Part shown: one piece after another, positions 17,357-25,796 of the stretch
Position numbering within the stretch: the first letter of the stretch is position 1
Layout of the letters: each line of letters starts with the position of its first letter
The notes under the pieces: model-generated
Told to the model about the DNA's origin: nothing
Database searches by the model: none
What the model saw: the letters and a program-made list of their open reading frames with translations, nothing else
Origin: Rhizobium etli 8C-3
GTDB taxonomy: Bacteria; Pseudomonadota; Alphaproteobacteria; Rhizobiales; Rhizobiaceae
DNA: 64,000 nt
Direction: 5' to 3'
Assembly (NCBI RefSeq): GCF_001908375.1
Contig: NZ_CP017241.1
Location: forward strand, 499,001 to 563,000
Position numbers and translations under genes: made by a program

Positions 17357-18234
17357 TCATGCAGAATGAGTTTCGTCCGGCCGCCGTCGTCATCGGTGCG
17401 TCGCGCGGCATCGGCAGGGCAATTGCCAAAGTTGCCGCCCGGGAGCACGGGGCTGTCGTTGTGCTCGTTGCGCGATCGTCTGAAGGCCTGCTTGGCGCCG
17501 CGGCAGAGGTGGGGGCGGCCGGCGGCGAAGCATTCACGCTGGAATTGGATCTCCTTGCGGCCGATGCCTCGGCGCGCTTGCAGGAGTTCCTGACTGCAAA
17601 CGAATTGTATTGCGATGTTCTGGTCAACAGCGCCGGATATGGATTGCGCGGTGCAGCGACGCTGCTTCCGGTCGATGATCAGCTTGGCATCATCGATCTC
17701 AACATACGAGCCCTCAGTGAATTGACCCTTCGCTTTCTGCCGGAAATGGCAGCGCGCGGGCGCGGCGGCGTTCTCAATCTAGGTTCCATCGCCGGTTTCA
17801 CGCCGGGGCCGAACATGGCCCTTTATTATGCGAGCAAAGCTTTCGTGCGCTCCTTTTCGGAAGCGCTTCATCAGGAGCTGCAAGGCACGGGCGTCACCGT
17901 CACATGCGTTGCGCCGGGACCGGTGTCTACCGAGTTCCTCGAAAAATCGGGCGCCGGCCGGGCACAGCTTTTCAAGATATTGCCGAAACTGGATTCGGAG
18001 ACTGTGGCAGAGTGCGCCTGGCGCGGCTTCAGATCCGGCCGTCGGCTTGTCGTGCCTGGCATCTCGGCCAAGCTTGTCGCCCTTGTGGCCGCCCTGCTGC
18101 CTTCAGCAGCAACGCTTCCTCTGATCGGCCGCCTGCAGCGGCGCAGCGGCGATCCATGTCCATGCGGTTCAGGAAAGACCTTCAAGGAATGCCGCCGCCT
18201 TGGCCATCGCGCAGTGACGACGGCAGGCCCCTGA
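17353..18234 (+). CDS. SDR oxidoreductase with C-terminal SEC-C zinc motif
   Basis: 293-residue short-chain dehydrogenase. GASRGIG is the cofactor loop, NSAGYG, and the active site is SIAGFTPGPNMALYYASK. The final 25-30 residues hold DPCPCGSGKTFKECRRLGH, a SEC-C-type zinc-binding motif best known from the tail of SecA, joined here to a dehydrogenase through a hydrophobic stretch (KLVALVAALLPSAATLPLIG) that could associate with the membrane. Its ATG overlaps the acyltransferase stop. Probably an acyl or lipid-like substrate; function not known. Confidence 0.85.
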   Translation: MIMQNEFRPAAVVIGASRGIGRAIAKVAAREHGAVVVLVARSSEGLLGAAAEVGAAGGEAFTLELDLLAADASARLQEFLTANELYCDVLVNSAGYGLRGAATLLPVDDQLGIIDLNIRALSELTLRFLPEMAARGRGGVLNLGSIAGFTPGPNMALYYASKAFVRSFSEALHQELQGTGVTVTCVAPGPVSTEFLEKSGAGRAQLFKILPKLDSETVAECAWRGFRSGRRLVVPGISAKLVALVAALLPSAATLPLIGRLQRRSGDPCPCGSGKTFKECRRLGHRAVTTAGP

Positions 18235-18436
18235 GGGGCAAGCTCAAGGCGAGCGAACGCACGCAACTGGTCACTGCGCATAGAGCAGCAACACCTAGAG
18301 CGGACAAACGCTGCCAAGCCGCCCCCCTCGCGAATTCCATCAGGCGGACGCAAAACAGCGAGAAACAGACCCCTACCGCGAAGAAATGCAGACGCTGAAT
18401 GGGCAAACGGCGCGGACATGAGGCATCAAATCGCGC

Positions 18437-18958
18437 TCAATCCGCCTGTTCTTCGCCCGACCGATATGTGTGCCCGAGGATTCTCAAGTGGCAGCAGATA
18501 CAGGCCGACAGCACGAGGACAAATAGCAAGGTTCCGAGCGGTGAATAAGATAGCGGCAGGAAAGACCAGTCGCCCCGCAGCAATTGCGGCAATGAGAAGC
18601 TGGAAATGCCGGCGTGCGCCACGGCCGCCCGCCCCATGGTCAGGCCGGTCGCGATCAGCGCGACATGCGCATGGATGAAACCTGACCGCAGGTACCGCTG
18701 AGGCTGCAAGGCAAGTTGAATACCGAAGACGGACGCAAGTATCAGCAGTGCGATAGCGATCCGGATCCCCACTCCAGGTACCGCAAAAAGCAGGTAGATG
18801 GGCTCGCGCATGATCGGAAGGATCGTCATGTATAGCCACCAGGCGGAAGCGCTCGAGGGAGAATATTCCAAGAGCAGCATGCTGATGAGGAAGACCGACG
18901 CTGTCGCATAAGCCAAGGATGGCCCCAGTCGCACCAGCGTGAATAGAGCGGTCCGCAT
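18437..18958 (-). CDS. Multi-pass membrane protein of unknown function
   Basis: 173 residues from ATG 18958 (AAGGA upstream; an alternative ATG lies at 18988). Four or five hydrophobic segments are evident, for example SLAYATASVFLISMLLLEY, EPIYLLFAVPGVGIRIAIAL and SPLGTLLFVLVLSACICCHL. No motif allows a family call. It faces the SDR gene convergently across a 200-base gap and is separated from the pilus genes by 282 bases. Confidence 0.55.
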   Translation of the reverse strand: MRTALFTLVRLGPSLAYATASVFLISMLLLEYSPSSASAWWLYMTILPIMREPIYLLFAVPGVGIRIAIALLILASVFGIQLALQPQRYLRSGFIHAHVALIATGLTMGRAAVAHAGISSFSLPQLLRGDWSFLPLSYSPLGTLLFVLVLSACICCHLRILGHTYRSGEEQAD

Positions 18959-19240
18959 ATGACAATTCGTCCTTTGGCTTACGGTCACGCGATGACCGAC
19001 AGGAACAATATAGGTGACGTTCGATTAATTTTTACTCTACGAATCACAATCCGCGAAGCGCGTCTTTCGAATCCTGCGCATCCAAAAACTGGCTCATTTT
19101 GCCTCACAACAGGCTGCGCATTTGTCGCTATTTTGCGACTGGTTCCCTAAATTATTGAGTTATTAGCTTTTTTTCAAGAAGATTTCTCGTGGACACATCC
19201 GAATGCTTGGCTAGGATGCCTGAATAATCGGGGGATCAAA

Positions 19241-19768
19241 TTGCTAATGTTGCAGGTTAGAGCTCAGATCAGGTGCATTGCATTCCTGCTTGCGAGTGGA
19301 GCGGTCCTGGTCGGATGCCAGTCGTCCGGCCTTGATAGCCTGGCTGCCTACGGCGATAGCGCAAAGACCGTCGAGGATGATTCGGCCGTCGCCTTTTACA
19401 AGAACGACGAACTGATCACCACTGGCAAGCTGCAGTTTCAGGAAAAGAACTACGGAAAATCATACGCCATTTACAAGCGCGCGGTTAACGTCTTTCCCGA
19501 AGATCCTGCCGCCTGGCTCGGCTTTGCCGCCTCTGCGGACATGGTCGGCCGCTTCGATACTTCCGACCGCGCTTACCGGGAACTCGCAAGGATGATCGGC
19601 AAGACGCCTGTTTACTACAACAACATTGGGTACTCGCACCTCTTGCGCGGCGACCTTCCCAATGCCAGGCGGTACTTTCTCAAAGCCTACGAACTCGATC
19701 CCGCAAACGAGGTGACTGCCCGGAACCTCGAATTGTTGAAGAACAGCACGAAATTCGCACAACGGTGA
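19241..19768 (+). CDS. TPR lipoprotein, TadD-like pilus assembly factor
   Basis: 175-residue predicted lipoprotein. The TTG start at 19241 has GGGG six bases upstream; an in-frame ATG two codons later has poorer spacing. The lipobox LVGC is near residue 27. Two or three TPR units follow (about residues 60-160), including YYNNIGYSHLLRGDLPNARR. TadD proteins are outer-membrane TPR lipoproteins that help secretin assembly in Flp pilus systems. Its place at the distal end of the tad cluster, on the opposite strand, supports the role. Confidence 0.78.
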   Translation: MLMLQVRAQIRCIAFLLASGAVLVGCQSSGLDSLAAYGDSAKTVEDDSAVAFYKNDELITTGKLQFQEKNYGKSYAIYKRAVNVFPEDPAAWLGFAASADMVGRFDTSDRAYRELARMIGKTPVYYNNIGYSHLLRGDLPNARRYFLKAYELDPANEVTARNLELLKNSTKFAQR

Positions 19769-19894
19769 TAGGCTTTCGCCAATCCGGGCTCCCAGTCGAC
19801 ACTCCGTCGACGGACTGGCATCGTTGCCGAACCGGCACGTAGAACGACGATCTGCGTCGCCGGCGTTTGCATCGCTGATTCGGTGGGTCGCCGC

Positions 19895-20473
19895 TTACTG
19901 CACCTTCCGGAGTATAAGCTTCCCTTCCGGCGAGACCGTTCGCTCGTAGCGCGGCAGGTTGTCGACCGAAACACCCTGAGCATCGATGGACGTTATACCT
20001 CCATCCGGGCTCTGATTTCCAGCCGGCGGGGCAGCGGGCGATGGCGCGAAAAACTGGGTCGGTTCCTTGCCAGGCGCACTCAGTACCAACGCTCCGCTAG
20101 CGCGCGAAGCAAACGAACCGGAGCGCATCCGTTCATTCATGATGGAAATCGTCTTTTGCAAGCTTTCAGTCTGCTGGCGGATGACTGCCACGTCATCAGC
20201 CTTTGCATTTTCTACAAAAATGCGCCCCTGCTTGTCTACCTGTGCCTTCAGACCATCGATCGACCTCTTGAGCGCGACAATCGTTTCGCGGCTCTCGCGC
20301 AGATCCCCTGCGTTCTTGGCAGTATAAATCAGGATGCCTGCGTTGATCGGCAAAAGCATCACGACCATGGCGATGAGCGGCCCGTTTCTTGGATGCCTCT
20401 GCTCTGCGGTCGTGCGCATAACGCGCTGCCTTGCCTCGTCCACTTCGGCGTCGAGATTCGGGATGCTGGTCAT
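19895..20473 (-). CDS. Single-pass coiled-coil protein of the tad operon
   Basis: 192 residues from ATG 20473 (GGAG eight bases upstream). One transmembrane segment (LIAMVVMLLPINAGILIYTA) lies near residues 35-54. Behind it is a probable coiled coil of about 80 residues (repeated Leu/Ile heptads, with RRS/KAQ/KQG polar spacing), then a Pro/Ala-rich low-complexity tail. Topology suggests a short cytoplasmic N terminus and a periplasmic coiled coil. Last gene of the long pilus operon, 64 bases after the AAA ATPase stop. No family recognised. Confidence 0.7.
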   Translation of the reverse strand: MTSIPNLDAEVDEARQRVMRTTAEQRHPRNGPLIAMVVMLLPINAGILIYTAKNAGDLRESRETIVALKRSIDGLKAQVDKQGRIFVENAKADDVAVIRQQTESLQKTISIMNERMRSGSFASRASGALVLSAPGKEPTQFFAPSPAAPPAGNQSPDGGITSIDAQGVSVDNLPRYERTVSPEGKLILRKVQ

Positions 20474-20537
20474 TGGCTTTTCTCCCCCGCACGTCATCAG
20501 GTCATTGTTTCAGGTATTCCTCAATAACGCTGGCAAC

Positions 20538-21842
20538 TCATTCCAGAGCAAACACCCCTTCCCAGGCCCGTTCCAGCATATCCAGAGAAGCGACCTTAGG
20601 GATCCCATTGAAATCGCAGTATGACCCGACGAAGTCGAGAAGATACTTCGGATGATAGCAGGACGCCAGCATGGCGCCGTGGTACTTGCGATCATAAAAG
20701 ACGTTCAGATCGATACCACTGACATCTATCGCCGCACCGCCGGCATACGACTTGAAAATCTGGATATATTCGTCGCGCGACGGGTTGTTCACGAAGATCT
20801 TGTACTTCAAGCGTCTCAGACCAGCCTCGTCGGAAAGATCCCTCGGGGCGATATTCGTCGAAAAGACGACCAGCTCGTCGAATGGAACCTTGAACTTCTT
20901 GCCGGTGTGCAGAGTCAAAAAGTCGTATCCGCGCTCAAGCGGCACGATCCAGCGATTGATCAGCGCTTGCGGCGCCACCTGCTGGCGACCGAAGTCGTCG
21001 ATGATGAAAACGCCGCCGGATGCCTTCAGATGCACCGGCGCTTCATAGACATTTGGTCCTTCGTTGAAGGTGAGATCGAGCAGGTCGAGCGTCAATTCCC
21101 CGCCGGTCTTGACCACCGGACGACGGCATTCGATCCATCGCTGATCGGCCTTCGGATACGGTTTTGCGTCAGCCCCGGCAACGCGTTGATGCACAGCTTC
21201 ATCAAAGAAACTGATGACATGGCCACCAACCTCGATGGCATGGGGCACAAAGATCGTTTGGCGAAACAGTTGCGACGTCCGCTCGGCAATGCTCGTCTTT
21301 CCGTTTCCGGGCGGTCCGTAAAGCAGGATGGAGAGACCCGAGTTCATGGCCGGACCTAGTTTTTCGACCAGCGAATCCGAAAGCACCAGCCCTTCAAGGC
21401 TCTCGATCAGCCGCTCTGGGGTCACGCGCTCGTCATGGATGGATTGCAACCCCACTTGTCGGCAAAAAGCGTCCAGCGACACCGGCGCCGGCCCGACATA
21501 CTGGGATTGACGCGACGCCGCGCGGACATATTCGAAGCCATTGGTGGAAAGCGTATAGCGAATGTCGGATCTCACATCCTCACCGGCCAGGCCACGAGCC
21601 TCCAGGAATGCGAGCTTCACAAGTTCCTTGATCAGGATATTGGCCAGCACTTTCGGCAATTTCATGCGGTCAGCCAGGTGAGATGCAGTGACTGTATCCT
21701 GCTCGGCCGCACATTTTGCCGCCAGCCTTAGCAGGAACGACGATTCCAGGCCGGTCTCCTCCAGGCTTGCCGGGGCCATCGGCATCCGTGGATCGAGGGG
21801 TACTACGACTTCTTGACGATTCTGATCGGGCGAATACTGCAT
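20538..21842 (-). CDS. AAA-type ATPase associated with the tad pilus operon
   Basis: 434-residue cytoplasmic ATPase. Residues about 35-95 look like a winged-helix module (TASHLADRMKLPKVLANILI). The ATPase core has Walker A GPPGNGKTS at residues 176-184, Walker B GGVFIIDDFGRQ near 276-287, and a sensor-like VVFSTNIAP. It begins 16 bases after tadC, so it is part of the same transcript. It is not the pilus motor itself (that is CpaF); it could act as a regulator or remodelling factor for pilus assembly. The role is unassigned. Confidence 0.8.
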   Translation of the reverse strand: MQYSPDQNRQEVVVPLDPRMPMAPASLEETGLESSFLLRLAAKCAAEQDTVTASHLADRMKLPKVLANILIKELVKLAFLEARGLAGEDVRSDIRYTLSTNGFEYVRAASRQSQYVGPAPVSLDAFCRQVGLQSIHDERVTPERLIESLEGLVLSDSLVEKLGPAMNSGLSILLYGPPGNGKTSIAERTSQLFRQTIFVPHAIEVGGHVISFFDEAVHQRVAGADAKPYPKADQRWIECRRPVVKTGGELTLDLLDLTFNEGPNVYEAPVHLKASGGVFIIDDFGRQQVAPQALINRWIVPLERGYDFLTLHTGKKFKVPFDELVVFSTNIAPRDLSDEAGLRRLKYKIFVNNPSRDEYIQIFKSYAGGAAIDVSGIDLNVFYDRKYHGAMLASCYHPKYLLDFVGSYCDFNGIPKVASLDMLERAWEGVFALE

Positions 21843-21858
21843 ACGGACCTCGCTTGGC

Positions 21859-22803
21859 TCAACCGCCGGGCTTCAAGCCGACGAGAATACTGACGACACG
21901 GATGACAATGGGCACGAGCACGATGATCAAGCTCACCGGAAACAGGAAGGCTCCGAGCGGCAGCAACATTTTGATCGGCAGGGCATTGGCCTTTTCCTCG
22001 GCCCGCACGATGCGAAGATCGCGCATTTCCTTACTGTAGACGCGTAGCGTCTGCGTAACGCTCGTTCCTAGCTCCTCCGATTGGCGAAACAGTACCGAAA
22101 GCGCCCGCGCCTCATCTATCCGTAATCGTGTCGCAAGATTGGCCAATGCATCGCGCAAGCGGCGTCCGCCGCGCACTTCCAGCATCATGATCGAGAGATG
22201 CAGGCCGAAGTCCTGCTGCTTGTCGACGAATTCCCGGGCTACGCGGTTGGCGGCTGCTTCAATGCTCATCCCGGCATCGAGACAGACGATCAGCATGTCC
22301 ATGAAATCTGGAAAGAGCCGACGATACTCGCGCTCCTTGGCGCCGCCGCGCCGGTCGATATAGATGTTGATCAGAATAAAGCTCACGCCGGCGGCAAACA
22401 TGGCGATGATCAGCGTAGCGATCCCCGACATCTCGGGCACGAAGCGGTTGAATGCCCAGACCGCCGCGACAAACACGCCGATACAGATCAGCGCGCGAAC
22501 AACCTGGAAGATTGTCACTGCGCTGGCGTCGAAAAATCCGGCGCGGATCAGGCGGTTCTGGGTGGAGTTCTGATTGGTATCACGCCGGGTAATCTCGAAA
22601 TAGCGACGGATCAGGCGGTTTTCCGCTTCGCCGAGGTCGGCAATCGTCGTATCGCCAAGGTGGAATTCCTCGCCTGCTGCCGTCGTGGCTTCCGACAGTC
22701 GCGCCCCGACCTCGCGTCGCCGAAAAACCAGTTCGGATGCCGCTGCTGAAAATATCAGCACTGAAAAGAAGACGATGAAGTAAATTCCATATTCACTCGA
22801 CAT
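21859..22803 (-). CDS. tadC: Flp pilus inner-membrane platform protein TadC
   Basis: Type II secretion F-domain membrane protein, 314 residues from ATG 22803, eight bases after the tadB stop. The longer frame to 22878 overlaps tadB and is rejected. A cytoplasmic F domain contains PDFMDMLIVCLDAGMSIEAA and LSVLFRQSEELGTSVTQTLR; hydrophobic segments flank it, and the last spans LPLGAFLFPVSLIIVLVPIV. Together with TadB it forms the platform on which CpaF acts. Confidence 0.93.
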   Translation of the reverse strand: MSSEYGIYFIVFFSVLIFSAAASELVFRRREVGARLSEATTAAGEEFHLGDTTIADLGEAENRLIRRYFEITRRDTNQNSTQNRLIRAGFFDASAVTIFQVVRALICIGVFVAAVWAFNRFVPEMSGIATLIIAMFAAGVSFILINIYIDRRGGAKEREYRRLFPDFMDMLIVCLDAGMSIEAAANRVAREFVDKQQDFGLHLSIMMLEVRGGRRLRDALANLATRLRIDEARALSVLFRQSEELGTSVTQTLRVYSKEMRDLRIVRAEEKANALPIKMLLPLGAFLFPVSLIIVLVPIVIRVVSILVGLKPGG

Positions 22804-22810
22804 GACGGCC

Positions 22811-23764
22811 TCAGTACTCGAAGTTGACCAGCTTGTAGAGAATGACATTCCCGACCGCCATGAGGGCCAGCAGTACACACACCACGATGGTTCCGTGGCC
22901 GCTGTCCCAGAGGGGATCGAAGTAGGTCGGCGACAGTGCCTTGATCATCCCGTAGAGCAGAAACGGGTAGAGCGACATGAAGATCGCCGTGATGCGCCCT
23001 TCCGAGGAGATTGCCTTGACCTTTGCCTTCAGCATCGTCCGGTCGCGCAGTGTCTTGGAAAGGTTCTGCAGGATTTCGACGAGATTGCCGCCGGTTCCGG
23101 CCTGTACGCTCAGCGATATTGCGAGAAGGTTCAGATCCTCGACGCCCACTCGGTCGGCCAGGTTTACGAGGGCGTTGTCAAGGGCCACTCCATAGGTGAG
23201 TTCGTCCGAGAGAAGGCCGAACTCGCTGCCGATCGGATCAGGCATCTCGCGCGCCACCAGAGCAATCGCCGCAGGAAGCGGGTGGCCGGCCGCCAGGCTG
23301 CGGTTGGCGACATCGAGCGCTTCGGGAAGTTTCAGTGCGAACTTTCGCATGCGACTCGCCCGGGTGCGCCAGACGACGAGCACAGGGATGAGAAGGCAGA
23401 TCAGCAGAAAGACCGGTACCCTGACGAGATTGCTCGGCACCAGAAACTGAACGACCAGCCATATCAAAAGTGCGCCGGCGATCGCGAAAAGGCCAAATCG
23501 CCTGGCATCGAACTTGATGCCGGACTGGACGTAGAACTGCCGCATTCGCTGCAATGAGGGGATTTGCCGCCAGCTACCGTCGGCACCGCGCTCCTTGAGC
23601 ATATGCCGGTAGGTCTTTCGGTGATCATCGCTGACGTCGAGCAGGCTCAGGCGGTGGTTCAGAGCGCGGTGACGTTCCGATGTCCTGAAGTAGCCGCGCA
23701 CGATGGCTTCGACGCCAACAAGGGCTGCGATGAATACGGCCGCGTAAAGCAGGATCAGGGTCAT
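22811..23764 (-). CDS. tadB: Flp pilus inner-membrane platform protein TadB
   Basis: 317 residues with an N-terminal membrane anchor (MTLILLYAAVFIAALVGVEA), two central transmembrane segments (LFAIAGALLIWLVVQFLVP and VPVFLLICLLIPVLVVW), then the F domain (LPEALDVANRSLAAGHPLPA; SVQAGTGGNLVEILQNLSKT) and C-terminal hydrophobic stretches. It overlaps the cpaF stop by four bases (ATGA), indicating translational coupling. Confidence 0.94.
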   Translation of the reverse strand: MTLILLYAAVFIAALVGVEAIVRGYFRTSERHRALNHRLSLLDVSDDHRKTYRHMLKERGADGSWRQIPSLQRMRQFYVQSGIKFDARRFGLFAIAGALLIWLVVQFLVPSNLVRVPVFLLICLLIPVLVVWRTRASRMRKFALKLPEALDVANRSLAAGHPLPAAIALVAREMPDPIGSEFGLLSDELTYGVALDNALVNLADRVGVEDLNLLAISLSVQAGTGGNLVEILQNLSKTLRDRTMLKAKVKAISSEGRITAIFMSLYPFLLYGMIKALSPTYFDPLWDSGHGTIVVCVLLALMAVGNVILYKLVNFEY

Positions 23765-25215
23765 TGTTCAACAGGCCCCGTTTGCAGCGGCTTACCGGGA
23801 TCGAAGATCGCCGCAGGAATCTCGATCCCGAGTTCGGCAAATTCCTCGATAAAGCGTGGCCGGATGCCCGTGGCGCGAAATTCCCCGCGGATCCGCCCGT
23901 CGTCATCGGTTCCGGTCTTTTTGAATTTCATGATCTCCTGCATCTGCACGACTTCGCCTTCCATGCCGGTGATTTCCGAAATCGAGACGATCTTGCGGCT
24001 CCCGTCGCTCAAGCGCTGAACCTGAACGATGATCGTGATGGCGGACGAGATCTGCGAGCGAATGCTCAGCTGCGACATTGGCATCCCCGCCATGCCGACC
24101 ATCTGTTCAAGCCGGCCGACGGCGTCGCGGGGCGTGTTGGCATGAATGGTCGTCATCGAACCCTCGTGACCGGTGTTCATCGCCTGCAGCATGTCGAATG
24201 CCTCGTCGCCGCGCACTTCGCCGACGATGATGCGGTCGGGACGCATACGCAGCGCGTTTTTCAGAAGCTCGCGCTGGCGAATTTCGTTGCGCCCATCGAG
24301 CGTCGGCGGCCGAGTTTCCAGCCGGCCGACATGCGGCTGCTGCAACTGGAGTTCGGCCGCGTCTTCGATGGTGATCAAACGCTCCTTCGGGGAAATTTGC
24401 GACGACAGCGCATTCAGCAAGGTCGTCTTGCCCGAACCCGTGCCTCCCGAAATGACCATGGACACCTTGCCTTTGACCGCGGCGCTGAGAAGGACGCGCA
24501 TGGCGTTAGCCATGGCGCCATATTCCACGAGGCGCTCCATCGTCAGCGGCTTGCGGGTAAATTTTCTGATGGAAACGAGTGGACCGTCGACCGAGATCGG
24601 CCTGATGGCGACGTTCACACGCGAGCCATCCTTGAGGCGGGCATCGACCATCGGCGTCGATTCGTCGACGCGGCGGCCGACCGCCGAGACGATCTTGTTG
24701 ATCACCCGCAACAGATGGTCCTCGTCCTTGAAACGCACGGCGGTGCTTTCGAGCTTGCCGCCCCGCTCCACATAGACGCTGTCGTGACCATTGATGAGAA
24801 TGTCGGCAATCGTGTCGTCGGTCAGTAGCGGCTCGATCGGTCCCAGCCCGAGCATCTCATCCGTGATATCGCGGATCAGATCGTTGATTTCCTTGGCATT
24901 GAGCGGAAAGTTGTTGCGTCGGATATATTCCTTGACCAGCGGCCTGATCTCAGTTGCGATCTCCTCGTTGTCGAGCGTATCGAGAATGCCCAGGTTGATA
25001 CGATCGAGCAGATAGCGATGCAGATTGACACGCTCCGACACCATGTCGGGCCCGAGCGAGGCTTCTTCGACATGCACCGGCGCTTCGCTGGCCGCCTGTT
25101 GCCGGGCCGGGACAAGGGGAACCGCGCCGGCCAGAGACAGTTCGATCGCCTCCGGATGCTCCCGGCTTTCCGGTTCCCTCGGCTTATAGAAACGCCCGAT
25201 GATTCCGTTCGTCAT
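23761..25215 (-). CDS. cpaF: Flp pilus assembly ATPase CpaF/TadA
   Basis: Hexameric secretion ATPase that powers Flp pilus extension, 484 residues. Motifs are Walker A SGGTGSGKTTLLNAL, an Asp box ITIEDAAELQL, Walker B-type RPDRIIVGEVRGDEA, and a His box GHEGSMTTIHANTP. The N-terminal part is variable and Glu/Pro rich. It follows the L,D-transpeptidase gene and is coupled to tadB. All catalytic motifs are intact, so the pilus should be functional. Confidence 0.96.
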   Translation of the reverse strand: MTNGIIGRFYKPREPESREHPEAIELSLAGAVPLVPARQQAASEAPVHVEEASLGPDMVSERVNLHRYLLDRINLGILDTLDNEEIATEIRPLVKEYIRRNNFPLNAKEINDLIRDITDEMLGLGPIEPLLTDDTIADILINGHDSVYVERGGKLESTAVRFKDEDHLLRVINKIVSAVGRRVDESTPMVDARLKDGSRVNVAIRPISVDGPLVSIRKFTRKPLTMERLVEYGAMANAMRVLLSAAVKGKVSMVISGGTGSGKTTLLNALSSQISPKERLITIEDAAELQLQQPHVGRLETRPPTLDGRNEIRQRELLKNALRMRPDRIIVGEVRGDEAFDMLQAMNTGHEGSMTTIHANTPRDAVGRLEQMVGMAGMPMSQLSIRSQISSAITIIVQVQRLSDGSRKIVSISEITGMEGEVVQMQEIMKFKKTGTDDDGRIRGEFRATGIRPRFIEEFAELGIEIPAAIFDPGKPLQTGPVEQ

Positions 25216-25229
25216 GCTTTCGCCCTCGA

Positions 25230-25796
25230 CTATTTTACAATGACCGTGGAACCGACCTTCACCCGTTCATAAAGATCGATGACATCGGCGTTGCTCATGC
25301 GGAAGCAGCCAGACGACGCGAATCCGCCGACGGTCGACTGCTCGTTCGTTCCATGAATTCGGTAAAGCGTGTCGGTGTTTCCCTTGTAGAGATAGATCCC
25401 GCGAGCACCCAGGGGATTGAACGGCCCTGGAGGTACAAGATCGGGAAGTTGTGGCGAGCGCGCCTTCATCTCGGCTGGTGGCCGCCAGTCGGGCCACTCT
25501 GATTTGCGCCCGACCTTCACGACGCCGCTCCAGCGAAATCCGTCGCGCCCGACGCCGATCTTATAGCGGATCGCTCGATTTCCGGAGATGACGAGGTCGA
25601 GCGTCTGGTTACCGCTGACAATGACGATGGTCCCTGCCGCGTAACTCTGTTTGATGGTCACCATGGCGCCTGTCCTCGGTCCGAGGGTTCGCGGCACGAG
25701 CCCGCCTGCCGCGGCATCCGCGACGGCTATCGCGAAAACCGCAAGGCCAAGAATGGCGGCGCAGGCACTTGTGCGCCGACGGTCGATCGCCTTCAT
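25230..25796 (-). CDS. L,D-transpeptidase (YkuD) inside the tad operon
   Basis: 188 residues. The ATG at 25796 overlaps the cpaE stop as ATGA; the longer frame to 25901 lies inside cpaE and is rejected. It has a signal sequence or membrane anchor at residues about 10-30 (SACAAILGLAVFAIAVADAA). The YkuD catalytic region reads YRIHGTNEQSTVGGFASSGCFRM with His and Cys intact. Its coupling to cpaE and position before cpaF make a role in remodelling peptidoglycan around the pilus machine plausible. It resembles the lipoprotein at 14262 in its central region (both have VGRKxEWP-W). Confidence 0.9.
   Translation of the reverse strand: MKAIDRRRTSACAAILGLAVFAIAVADAAAGGLVPRTLGPRTGAMVTIKQSYAAGTIVIVSGNQTLDLVISGNRAIRYKIGVGRDGFRWSGVVKVGRKSEWPDWRPPAEMKARSPQLPDLVPPGPFNPLGARGIYLYKGNTDTLYRIHGTNEQSTVGGFASSGCFRMSNADVIDLYERVKVGSTVIVK

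Noticed and set aside
23764..24828. 354-codon plus-strand open frame
   Set aside because: Shadow of cpaF on the other strand.
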